In this document: positions 1 to 7,223 of the stretch, piece after piece | Layout: every line of letters starts with the position of its first letter | Position numbering within the stretch: the first letter of the stretch is position 1 | Program-made: the position numbers and the translations under genes | Source of the DNA: Dyadobacter chenwenxiniae | GTDB taxonomy: Bacteria; Bacteroidota; Bacteroidia; Cytophagales; Spirosomataceae | Length of the DNA stretch: 64,000 nt | Assembly (NCBI RefSeq): GCF_022869785.1 | Contig: NZ_CP094997.1 | Coordinates: 4,960,001 to 5,024,000 of the forward strand | Reading direction: 5' to 3' | Notes under the pieces: generated by a model | What the model was told of the DNA's origin: nothing | The model's database searches: none | The model's input: the letters and a program-made list of their open reading frames with translations, nothing else

Positions 1-97
1 GAATGTTACCGTCTGATTTACAAGCCATAATCCCGAGTAAAAATATACCGAGTGCCAGTGTCAAACATTGTTGTTTTCGTATGAATGCATTTTTCAT
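1..97 (-). CDS. Lipoprotein N-terminus (partial, runs off window)
   Basis: Reading leftward from an ATG at 97 gives a 32-residue open segment: a basic start, a hydrophobic stretch and a GIMAC lipobox, followed by KSDGN, so the product is an outer- or inner-membrane lipoprotein whose body lies outside the window. The ATG shares one base with the TAA of the upstream decarboxylase gene (TAATG), so the gene is very likely the third member of the cupin operon and translationally coupled to it. Function cannot be told from this fragment. Confidence 0.65.
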   Translation of the reverse strand, partial: MKNAFIRKQQCLTLALGIFLLGIMACKSDGNI

Positions 98-1167
98 TAT
101 TTCAATTTTTTAAAGATTTCCAGCATCGTGTCCGAGTCAAGCGCATGCATATCCACGAGCTTTAAGGCTTTGACCATTTTTTGCGTGGTTGTTTTATAAT
201 GCTGAAAATGCGGGGTTTTCAAATGCGACTGGTAAGCGGCGCTATCGGCATAGATCTCCACGATCCGGATCTGGTTGGGCTGCTCTTTGATTGACATTGG
301 AAAAATAGCCAGCACGCCCGGCTCCTTTTCGACCGAGGCTGAGGATTCTTCTTTCAAAATGGCATTGTACTCCGCCAGAAACTCCGGCACAATCTCTATT
401 TCGGAGATCCTTACCATCATGTCTTTTTCGATGACAGGGGTCAAAGGTTTCGAAATGATTGTTCGCAATGTGTTTCCCTGTGTTTTGCTGACGTGTTTTT
501 CAATCAGGTCGGCAATTTCGGCGAGCTGGTTTTCGGTGATGCCTGTATTTGTTCCCATTTTCACGTGAGCCTGCAACTGCGATGTGACGCCCGGCATGGC
601 CGTTAATGCAGAAATAGTGACTATTTCGCGCTGCTGGAAAGTCAGCACCTCACTTTCGAAAATGTCGGCAAACAAATGTTCTTTCAGGAACGCATCGATC
701 CGTGGGGCAAATTCGCCGAAGCCGGGAGCTGGTTTTGTCTGTGTTGTTTTGGTCAAAGTTTCCAGCACTTTCCGGCCTTGCTCGTATTTGTCGGCAGGTT
801 TATTTCCAGTCAATGCTGCTTTCCCCTGCTGGTCGTTCTTGCCACTTGCCTTCCGCTTTTCGACTACATTCATCAATGTGGTGATGGCGTTCAGACTTCT
901 TGGAAAACCGCAGTAAGCATAAAGCTGAACCAGGATTTCCTTGGTTTCTTCAACCGTCAGCCCCGCATCCAAACCTGCATGGAGCTGCGTGGATAAGCCT
1001 TCCATATCGCCGGCCGCAGTTAATGCGGCAATGATTGCAATGCTTTGCTGCTGAGGGCTTAACGCCTGGCTTTCGCCTGATTTATCTTGTGCATTCATCG
1101 CAGTCGAGCTGAGAACGAAAATAAGCAGTGAGAGAAGTTTGAACCGGCTCATGGTGATCGTTTTCAC
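97..1167 (-). CDS. Secreted carboxymuconolactone decarboxylase / monooxygenase fusion
   Basis: The protein has a signal peptide (ending near AMNAQ), then two carboxymuconolactone decarboxylase-type (CMD/AhpD fold) repeats at about residues 40-105 and 160-225, with the typical pattern of alpha helices, e.g. TVEETKEILVQLYAYCGFPRS. A C-terminal antibiotic-biosynthesis-monooxygenase (ABM-like) ferredoxin fold follows at about 250-350. CMD proteins act on lactone rings or as thiol peroxidase partners; the CxxC of AhpD is absent, with one Cys in the YCGFPR segment. The GTG start overlaps the stop of the cupin gene by 4 bp (GTGA); an ATG at 1152 (MSRFKLL) is an equally good start just before the signal peptide. 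The pairing with a cupin is common in Bacteroidota and suggests a joint role in small-molecule detoxification in the periplasm; the substrate is unknown. Confidence 0.85.
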   Translation of the reverse strand: MKTITMSRFKLLSLLIFVLSSTAMNAQDKSGESQALSPQQQSIAIIAALTAAGDMEGLSTQLHAGLDAGLTVEETKEILVQLYAYCGFPRSLNAITTLMNVVEKRKASGKNDQQGKAALTGNKPADKYEQGRKVLETLTKTTQTKPAPGFGEFAPRIDAFLKEHLFADIFESEVLTFQQREIVTISALTAMPGVTSQLQAHVKMGTNTGITENQLAEIADLIEKHVSKTQGNTLRTIISKPLTPVIEKDMMVRISEIEIVPEFLAEYNAILKEESSASVEKEPGVLAIFPMSIKEQPNQIRIVEIYADSAAYQSHLKTPHFQHYKTTTQKMVKALKLVDMHALDSDTMLEIFKKLK

Positions 1168-1670
1168 TGTTTATTCGCGACATTGTAATCTTCCTCCGAA
1201 ACCGGTTTTAACCAAACTACATTGGTCTCTCCTTCGTAGTTAGTGATTGCGATATGTACCATTTTGGTTTTTGCGGCTGCTCCGTGCCAGTGCTCTGTAT
1301 TTTCCGGGATGTTGACAACGTCGCCCTTTTTAATGGGCTGGGCTGGTTTGCCTTTTTCCTGATAAAAACCTGCTCCCCCGGTGACGATCAAAACCTGTCC
1401 TCTCGGGTGCGTGTGCCAGTTGGTGCGTGCTCCTGGCTCGAATGTCACGCTGCCCATCATGAAATCATTGTTTTTATCTTTCGCTATCATTGGCGTCAGG
1501 AAGGCATTTCCAGTGAAATAAGTGCCTGGCAATGGATTCCCTTTTGGAAAAAGCGGTGTGTCATCCGTCTGTGTCATGCTCGCTTGATTTTTAGTTTGTG
1601 AAAACGCCGCAGTCGAAAGCATTGCTCCGAGCAGTATAATGTAAGTTATTGATTTATTGACGAGTATCAT
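1164..1670 (-). CDS. Secreted cupin-domain protein
   Basis: A small single-domain cupin of about 168 residues with a signal peptide (MILVNKSITY... AAFSQ). The cupin metal site is visible: motif 1 as NWHTHPRGQ and motif 2 around IPENTEHWHGA, giving the expected His ligands. Proteins of this type are annotated as cupins or mandelonitrile-lyase-like and often sit beside CMD proteins. I chose the ATG at 1670 because it directly precedes the signal peptide; a longer reading frame reaches 1799 but its extra 43 residues look non-coding and run into the AraC promoter region. It is first in a leftward operon with the decarboxylase fusion and is transcribed away from the AraC regulator, which probably controls it. 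Confidence 0.85.
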   Translation of the reverse strand: MILVNKSITYIILLGAMLSTAAFSQTKNQASMTQTDDTPLFPKGNPLPGTYFTGNAFLTPMIAKDKNNDFMMGSVTFEPGARTNWHTHPRGQVLIVTGGAGFYQEKGKPAQPIKKGDVVNIPENTEHWHGAAAKTKMVHIAITNYEGETNVVWLKPVSEEDYNVANKQ

Positions 1671-1806
1671 TGTTCTACGATTTTTGTGACATTGAATAGG
1701 ACAAAGTTCGTCCACCGGACGCGCACTGGTTTTATACAGGTTACAGGAATATTTACCACTTTTACTGATTAGGATAATTACATCGCATCGGTCTTGCAAG
1801 CAGTGT

Positions 1807-1814
1807 TATATTTG
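1807..1814 (+). promoter_or_regulatory. Probable -7 box of the AraC gene
   Basis: TATATTTG fits the Bacteroidota -7 consensus TAnnTTTG and lies 19 bp before the AraC start codon. No convincing -33 element is seen 19 bp upstream, so this is a tentative promoter in the divergent cupin/AraC intergenic region. Confidence 0.4.
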
Positions 1815-1833
1815 GTCTTAAAATTGCCGGAAT

Positions 1834-2730
1834 ATGGAACAGGTAGAAAGAATAGATACGGTAAAGCAATACAACAACTGGATCGGTGTGGAGACGCTGC
1901 ATCCGCTGGTGAGTGTGATCAACTTCAATGAAATTCCCACTGTGCAGCACTTCCGGCGCTACATGGGGATTTATGCTGTTTTTTTCAAGAACATCAAATG
2001 CGGCGACATCATTTATGGGTGCCAGCCCTACGATTACGATGACGGAACGCTCGTTTTCATATCACCCGGGCAGGTTTACGGCATCGATAGCAAAGGCGTG
2101 GTCACCAAACCCTCGGGCTACGCATTGGTTTTCCACCCCGATCTGATCGCCGGAACGCATCTGGGGCGGATGATCAAGGATTATTCTTTCTTTTCCTATG
2201 AAGTTAATGAAGCGTTGCATTTGTCTAAAAAGGAAAAAGAAACGATTGTGGATTGCCTTGAAAAAATCAATTCCGAAATTGACCAGAACATTGACAAGCA
2301 TAGCAAAACGCTGATCGTTTCCAATATCGAACTGTTTCTCAACTATTGCATGCGGTTTTACGACCGTCAGTTTATCACCCGCAGTAATGTCAACAAAGAC
2401 ATTCTGGTGCGTTTTGAGGAGCTGCTCAATGATTATTTTAAATCGGGAAAATCGCAGACATCAGGCTTGCCCAGTGTTGCCTATTGTGCAGAGAAATTGA
2501 ACTTGTCTCCCAATTATTTTGGTGATTTAATCAAAAAAGAGACCGGACATACTGCGCTGGACTTCATCCAATCCAGGTTAATTGATGAGGCGAAAGTCAA
2601 GATATTCGAAGCGAACCAGCCACTCAGTGAAATTGCTTACCAACTGGGATTTAAGTATCAGCAGCACTTTACGAGGCTTTTTAAACAAAAAACCGGCGTT
2701 ACGCCCAATGAATACCGGAATCTGAATTAA
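1834..2730 (+). CDS. AraC-family transcriptional regulator
   Basis: The 298-residue protein has an N-terminal cupin-like sensing domain (about 25-170) and a C-terminal AraC/XylS double helix-turn-helix (about 200-297). The second HTH is clear in LSEIAYQLGFKYQQHFTRLF followed by KQKTGVTPNEYR. The length is normal for the family. The gene is transcribed divergently from the cupin/CMD operon, from a shared intergenic region of about 160 bp, so it is the likely regulator of that operon in response to a small ligand. In this clade the combination AraC regulator plus cupin and CMD genes recurs, which supports the link. Confidence 0.9.
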   Translation: MEQVERIDTVKQYNNWIGVETLHPLVSVINFNEIPTVQHFRRYMGIYAVFFKNIKCGDIIYGCQPYDYDDGTLVFISPGQVYGIDSKGVVTKPSGYALVFHPDLIAGTHLGRMIKDYSFFSYEVNEALHLSKKEKETIVDCLEKINSEIDQNIDKHSKTLIVSNIELFLNYCMRFYDRQFITRSNVNKDILVRFEELLNDYFKSGKSQTSGLPSVAYCAEKLNLSPNYFGDLIKKETGHTALDFIQSRLIDEAKVKIFEANQPLSEIAYQLGFKYQQHFTRLFKQKTGVTPNEYRNLN

Positions 2731-2879
2731 TGATCCCATCACTTTATCTTGCACCACATCCTAAGATAGAAACAAAAGCCAGCCAAACATTCTGTTTTTT
2801 ATACCGCTGTTTTCCTGATGCGGCGCGTGCGGCTCTGGCAAGATTTTTATATGCCCCATCCCATTCAAAAAAACAGATC

Positions 2880-3290
2880 ATGAAACAGTGCAGATTTATA
2901 CCGCTGACATTAGCGATAATCGTAGGCTTTTGTGTCCCCGCATTCTCGCAGATCGAGATCGTTGAACGATTGCCGAAAGACGCCTATGTTGTCAATTGGG
3001 AGCCGGTTTTCCGCAACATCATTGCCTCCTATGTCCAGCTTCCGGGTGATTCACTTGAATATCGGAAAGTTAAAATTTATGTGCTCTACAAGCCCCGGGC
3101 AAACAGAGTCCACGAAGAAGAACCTTACAAATACAATGACCTGACCCGGTTGAGATACCTCGGCGCCGTCCTTATCCGCACCGGACGAAAATTTACCAAG
3201 ATACTGGATAACAGCGTTCTGGGAGTCGAAAATTTTCATCTGACCACCGAAGATCAGCTCTTGAACAATGAAATGGTGTCGGCTAGATAG
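2880..3290 (+). CDS. Secreted protein of unknown function
   Basis: From the ATG at 2880 the product is 136 residues with a clear signal peptide (MKQCRFIPLTLAIIVGFC ... AFSQ) and a mature part rich in beta-type sequence (VNWEPVFRNIIASYVQLPGDSL, YVLYKPRANRV). I recognise no family. The frame is open back to 2730, overlapping the AraC stop, but that extension lacks coding character and the start chosen sits exactly before the signal sequence. It may be cotranscribed with the AraC gene. Confidence 0.6.
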   Translation: MKQCRFIPLTLAIIVGFCVPAFSQIEIVERLPKDAYVVNWEPVFRNIIASYVQLPGDSLEYRKVKIYVLYKPRANRVHEEEPYKYNDLTRLRYLGAVLIRTGRKFTKILDNSVLGVENFHLTTEDQLLNNEMVSAR

Positions 3291-3347
3291 GGGCTGCGCA
3301 AATTTTGGATGAGATAGTCCAGTCAGATGATCGCTTCCAATTTTTTT

Positions 3348-3953
3348 TTATGGGCGCCATTCCAAGTCTTTGTTTTCATCAGTTGGGATCAACTTTCCAT
3401 AACCCTGCAATCGCAACATGATAAACGTCAAGAGCTCTTCGGAGATCCTGGGAGGAAACATAGACTTCAAGTATTTCCGCTTGCCATTGAAATACACTAT
3501 CAAGGTGATATCAGGTGCATCATTTCCCTTAATGTTTCCAAATCTAAGGGTTCTCAAATTGCAGTTTTGTAATTGCTTTATCAATTCGTTGTAAGTATCA
3601 TCGTCCAATACGGCCTTATACCTGCCCGTTGGCAAACCTCTTTCTAAACTACCAGTGTTGTTTGTATATCGCATATACATGCTTTTGCTGCTGTCTACCT
3701 GCATTGCCACTGTCGGACCATTCCAGGCCCGAGAGGCATGATAGAATAGTTTTTCGAACTTGATTGTTTTATCAACGAGATAACGAGCCAGTTTTTCGTT
3801 CTTTTTGCCAAATATATACCGCTTGTATTTATCAAGCTCAAAGTTTAGAGCCTGGATCTGTTTATCTTTTTCGGATATCAATTCCAGCGATTTTTTATGT
3901 GCGGCAATCGCCTGCTCATAAAGTAATTTATAATCCGTCGCTGCATCTTCCAT
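3348..3953 (-). CDS. Chimera: IS66 TnpC head joined to DUF6438-like tail
   Basis: From the ATG at 3953 (MEDAATDYKLL) the first 55 residues are the IS66 transposase N-terminus: a coiled coil ending in ELDKYKRYIFGKKNEKLA, matching the family motif L-x-R-x-x-FGxKSE. After that the sequence changes: residues about 65-200 (FYHASRAWNGPTVAMQ ... GRYKAVLDDDTYNELIKQL ... APDITLIVYFNGKRKYL) resemble the small secreted-protein domain DUF6438, not a transposase. The join is in frame. The likely history is an IS66 copy that deleted into a neighbouring gene and removed its signal peptide. Whether the chimera is expressed or folds is unknown; the DUF6438 assignment is from remembered family pattern and moderate at best. 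Confidence 0.55.
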   Translation of the reverse strand: MEDAATDYKLLYEQAIAAHKKSLELISEKDKQIQALNFELDKYKRYIFGKKNEKLARYLVDKTIKFEKLFYHASRAWNGPTVAMQVDSSKSMYMRYTNNTGSLERGLPTGRYKAVLDDDTYNELIKQLQNCNLRTLRFGNIKGNDAPDITLIVYFNGKRKYLKSMFPPRISEELLTFIMLRLQGYGKLIPTDENKDLEWRP

Positions 3954-4018
3954 ACCTGAAGATACGATACAAAATCCGCCGAAATAAGTTATAATGGCCC
4001 TTTTTAGATAGATCTCTC

Positions 4019-4369
4019 CTATGAGATTGACAGCTGCTTTATACTGATATCGTTTTTTGAGGCGGACTGAATCCAGCAATAAACCTTGTAAAAGGTGTCA
4101 ATTGCTGGCTGGTGATGGATATTTTCTCCTTTATGCCATTCAAAAGTACCTTGTTCCAGCTTTTTGACATACAGAGCAAACCCACCCTCGTCCCACTGCA
4201 GCAGATGAATCTGATTAAGCCGTTTGCCAAGAAAAACGAATACATCACCGCTTGCTGGATCAAAGCTCAACTCATTGCGGACTAGGCCAGCCAGGCTGTA
4301 TATGCCAAAGCGCATGTCGGTTGGAATCCGATATAAAAAGTAACGGCACCTGTAAGATAAAGCCAGCAT
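4019..4369 (-). CDS. tnpB: IS66 accessory protein TnpB
   Basis: The 116-residue product begins LSYRCRYFLYRIPTDMRFG and continues with SLAGLVRNEL, SGDVFVFLGKRLNQIHLLQW and GFALYVKKLEQGTFEW, the defining motifs of IS66 Orf2/TnpB. Length and reading frame are intact. TnpB is an accessory protein needed for IS66 transposition, of unclear biochemical role. It follows the tnpA tail by 6 bp and precedes the tnpC head by 65 bp, the usual IS66 arrangement, but with both partners broken it is probably a relic. Confidence 0.85.
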   Translation of the reverse strand: MLALSYRCRYFLYRIPTDMRFGIYSLAGLVRNELSFDPASGDVFVFLGKRLNQIHLLQWDEGGFALYVKKLEQGTFEWHKGENIHHQPAIDTFYKVYCWIQSASKNDISIKQLSIS

Positions 4370-4375
4370 AAATAA

Positions 4376-4474
4376 TCAGCTTCTTGATAAAGATGCGTCC
4401 AGAGAGCCGAATAGTGCTACACGCGCTCCCGATGGAAAAGTAATTCCCGCTAGCGCATGTTGAAGGACCTGCAT
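4376..4474 (-). pseudogene. IS66 tnpA C-terminal remnant
   Basis: A 32-codon open stretch just upstream of tnpB reads GITFPSGARVALFGSLDASL near its end, like the C-terminal beta-strand part of IS66 TnpA (i-x-FPxGxRVxLxGxLDxxxL). It stops 6 bp before tnpB, where tnpA should end. The DNA-binding N-terminus of TnpA is absent: the region upstream is the hydrolase gene. Supported by position and a short motif only. Confidence 0.5.
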
Positions 4475-4479
4475 GAACG

Positions 4480-5859
4480 TTAGTACGCAACTGATTTCCT
4501 CGCGATACTCTCATAGCGGTTAGCAACGGCGTCAATCTGAGATGGATTGCCATTTAACGTATGATCGAAAAACGCATCTAATAAGCTGACAGTTGCCTTA
4601 TGCGTTTTTTTCGATTGTTGACCAATACTTAAAACATACCCCGCCAACAGGCGCGCAGGAGGTGCTAACAGGAGCGGTACATCCGTAAAACTGTAATGAT
4701 CGGCGTCTTCCAGTTCGTATCGATACCCACCGTGAAATTGCTTGAATAACGCCTGATTGCCCGCTTCATATCTTTCAAACCGATCTACTTCATCTTTTTT
4801 ACTTTCTATTAATAGAAAAGGACGATACACAGTTGATTTGGGTAACCCGCCGTACAGGGTGCCATCTATATTGACCGCTGCTTTAATTCTCGACTCATCA
4901 GCCATGGCTGATGCACCCGTAGCGCCACCTAAAGAATGACCTGCGATGCCAATCCGGTTCAGGTCAAGGGAAGTGAAAAAAGTATCAGCATTAGAACTTT
5001 TATTTTCTATTTGATTGATTACAAACTTCACATCAGCAACACGAATGTCGAGCCGGTCTTTCATAAACCCAAGTCGGTCAGGATCCCCCGGTTGAAAGTT
5101 TTCAATCGTGGTGGCCAGTTTGCCGTTTGCTAGTTGCGTAATAGCGGCTTCATAGGGATGATCCAGACAGAGAACAACGTAGCCATGAATTGCCAGGCCA
5201 ACAGCAAGGCTGGTATAAAACGCGCGCGCGGCTCCATAGCCTGGCAGAAAAAGCACAACAGGCCACTTTTCCCGAGCTTTTGCTGGTGCTGCATTTATTA
5301 ATGCATAAGTATCAATTTGATCGTAGTGGTCCATTAAAAAGCTTGGTATAACACTCACCTTTGGCGGTAAAGTGGGCAACCCATCCAGGTAAAGTGAGTG
5401 GGTTCCTTTCGCGTCCCCTTGTGTTGGGTACCAAGCTTGAACAATTACATTTCTCTTATCAAAAGGGTCCTCGCTTATTTGTTCAGCTCTGGTTGAATCT
5501 ACCCAGCGAAAAATCTGGGTTCCGACAGAATACTTGCCGACAGGCTTTGTTAAACTAGGAACTGGTAGAAAAATAGCCCAGGGCACCAGGGCAACGACCG
5601 TTAAGATCCCTAAACTAAGGTGCAGAAGTTTTCGACGCGATCCTAGTTTGCCGTAGATTGCGATCATCAACAAACAGCTCTGCAAATAAGTTGGAATATA
5701 TTGCCAATAGAAACCTTTCCAAAAAAATTGAATTACTAATAAAAGGGCTAGTAAGCCTGTTGAAATAGTCAGTATGCTGTTGGCCCGCTTAGAAGAGATT
5801 ATTACATAGACTGTAGTGATCGCCAGCATTACCAAAATCAGGATATCCAAGCTATTCAT
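4480..5859 (-). CDS. Membrane-anchored alpha/beta hydrolase (PAF-acetylhydrolase-like)
   Basis: A 459-residue protein with three or four N-terminal transmembrane helices (about 1-110) and a C-terminal alpha/beta hydrolase. The nucleophile elbow is GHSLGGATG at about residue 308, the strand with the acid is FLLIESKKDEVD, and the catalytic His is in ADHYSF near 400. The N-terminal segment of the catalytic part (VGTQIFRWVDSTR ... AWYPTQG) and KWPVVLFLPGYGAAR fit platelet-activating-factor acetylhydrolase/dienelactone-hydrolase-like enzymes that cut esters at the membrane face. The gene ends a few bases from the IS66 tnpA relic, so its last residues could be IS-derived. Substrate unknown. Confidence 0.8.
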   Translation of the reverse strand: MNSLDILILVMLAITTVYVIISSKRANSILTISTGLLALLLVIQFFWKGFYWQYIPTYLQSCLLMIAIYGKLGSRRKLLHLSLGILTVVALVPWAIFLPVPSLTKPVGKYSVGTQIFRWVDSTRAEQISEDPFDKRNVIVQAWYPTQGDAKGTHSLYLDGLPTLPPKVSVIPSFLMDHYDQIDTYALINAAPAKAREKWPVVLFLPGYGAARAFYTSLAVGLAIHGYVVLCLDHPYEAAITQLANGKLATTIENFQPGDPDRLGFMKDRLDIRVADVKFVINQIENKSSNADTFFTSLDLNRIGIAGHSLGGATGASAMADESRIKAAVNIDGTLYGGLPKSTVYRPFLLIESKKDEVDRFERYEAGNQALFKQFHGGYRYELEDADHYSFTDVPLLLAPPARLLAGYVLSIGQQSKKTHKATVSLLDAFFDHTLNGNPSQIDAVANRYESIARKSVAY

Positions 5860-6158
5860 AGATTATAGCAGCAATTTAAAAACAAATTTAAGATGGATTG
5901 GTCGCAGTAAAGATCCTAACAGAATCACCGAAGTGGGTTACCTACTCTCCCAACTCACCGATCAACTGAGATAAGAAAACTGAAAACTAGTCATTGTGCA
6001 GTTGTCAAATTTATGCTAAAATTAGCAATCCGTTAGTAATGAGTTATTGAAAAAGCAAAGGATACCCACTCACTAGAAATCATAGTCGTAAAAATTAAAA
6101 ACAGTAAGTCGGTACCTGTGCGGTTCAATTAGGTACTAGTTCTCTTATTTACATGTAT
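5860..6158. other. Intergenic, with a short coding-like tail
   Basis: No gene is supported here. On the + strand, positions about 5882-5974 read RWIGRSKDPNRITEVGYLLS and further residues up to a TAA, which looks like the last 30 codons of a protein, but no start or upstream portion exists. Together with the IS66 relic nearby this suggests deletion scars. The rest is AT-rich without clear signals. Confidence 0.3.
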
Positions 6159-6608
6159 TTATAACCTTTTTGAGAGTACTATTAGATGATTACATTTAAT
6201 TCCATGATCAAATAGTGGTTCATTATAGTTGTTAATGTTACTGTCAAAATAATGCTTGACGAGGTAATCATATTCAAATCCCATTTTCTGATAAAGATAT
6301 AGTGGCCCTATATTAGGGGTAGAAGTAGCAATAAGAATGGTTTTATATCCTTTCTGTTTAGCAATTTGAAAGGAATTTTTTATCATTTTTGTTCCAATTC
6401 CCTGACCTCGCATATTCTCAGCAACGGCAAGATTTTTTATCTCAATAGTTTCGGAATTCACAGTGACAAGTACACAAACTCCAATTGTTTCATTTTCAAT
6501 CACTGTAAGATAGGTTTCTCCGCTTGATAGATAACTATCAACTAGTTTTTTCGAAGGATCAGCATCTAACAGTAAATTGTAAGGAATTTTGTCGTTATCG
6601 TTTAACAT
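6159..6608 (-). CDS. GNAT-family N-acetyltransferase
   Basis: The acetyl-CoA binding signature is clear in NLAVAENMRGQGIGTKMIKN, followed by the helix-strand motif IATSTPNIGPLYLYQKMGFEYD. The C-terminus (DSNINNYNEPLFDHGIKCNHLIVL) matches a common Bacteroidota/Firmicutes GNAT subfamily whose members start close to the segment DKIPYNLLLDADPS. I therefore take the ATG at 6608 as start (149 aa); the frame stays open to 6722 but that extra piece has no family support. The acceptor substrate is unknown. The gene is visibly more AT-rich than its neighbours, suggesting recent acquisition. Confidence 0.8.
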   Translation of the reverse strand: MLNDNDKIPYNLLLDADPSKKLVDSYLSSGETYLTVIENETIGVCVLVTVNSETIEIKNLAVAENMRGQGIGTKMIKNSFQIAKQKGYKTILIATSTPNIGPLYLYQKMGFEYDYLVKHYFDSNINNYNEPLFDHGIKCNHLIVLSKRL

Positions 6609-6806
6609 CCTAATCTGGGAACTAATTACTAACTGGCTTTCTTTTTCTGGTAATTCCATAATCGTTAATAACATTTTAGGGCGGGTCGTTTTGACTATAT
6701 CATTGTTGTTGCCATTGGTCAAATAGCAATAATATCCGCCTCGGAAATGTTCGGAGCGGATATGGCCATAACAACCTTTATCTTCGCGATGGAATTGTGC
6801 CTGCTA

Positions 6807-7085
6807 CTAGGTATTTGCGCCGGTAGTGGGATCAATGATGGTTTTAACTTCCGCAATGGAATTAATTGGGAAATTTCCAAGCCGGGCGTGCTCTCGTATC
6901 ACCTCCTCTGACTCAGCAATGTGGACACAGTAAAGTTTATCATTTGTCACAAATGATTGTATCCAATGATAAGGCACACCGAGTTCGCTGACTGTGGCGC
7001 ACGATAATTGCGAGATAGCCTGCAATTCTTCTCCAGAAAGATTTCCCAAACCAGGAATATCTCGTTCGATAACAAATTTTTTCAT
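6807..7085 (-). CDS. DUF4242 (SCO4226-like) small protein
   Basis: The 92-residue protein MKKFVIERDIPGLGNLS with SVTNDK-type and YCVHIAESEEVIREHARLGNFP segments is a textbook match to DUF4242, a ferredoxin-like fold that in Streptomyces (SCO4226) binds nickel. The segment IREHARLGNFP is the family hallmark. Function in Bacteroidota is not established. It stands alone between the GNAT gene and the sensor kinase, in the same direction as both. Confidence 0.85.
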   Translation of the reverse strand: MKKFVIERDIPGLGNLSGEELQAISQLSCATVSELGVPYHWIQSFVTNDKLYCVHIAESEEVIREHARLGNFPINSIAEVKTIIDPTTGANT

Positions 7086-7223
7086 GTGATTTTTTATTTG
7101 TTTACAATTTGGTCACAAAGGTATCGCGCACTGGTTATATGGATTTTGGTATTATTGCCCATATTACTAAGCAAAATTCCCTATTTTAGAATAGCAGGTG
7201 CATTTAATTTTCATCGAAACCAT

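Larger units (their letters stand above)
3785..4474 (-). mobile_element. Decayed IS66-family element
   Basis: Three adjacent leftward pieces match the IS66 order tnpA-tnpB-tnpC: a tnpA-like C-terminal tail (4376-4474), a full-length-looking tnpB (4019-4369) and the coiled-coil N-terminus of tnpC ending at about 3785. The catalytic DDE part of tnpC and most of tnpA are missing, so the element cannot move by itself. I see no terminal inverted repeats or target-site duplication; both ends appear lost. The left end joins an unrelated coding sequence in frame and the right end abuts the stop codon of the alpha/beta hydrolase. Confidence 0.75.
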
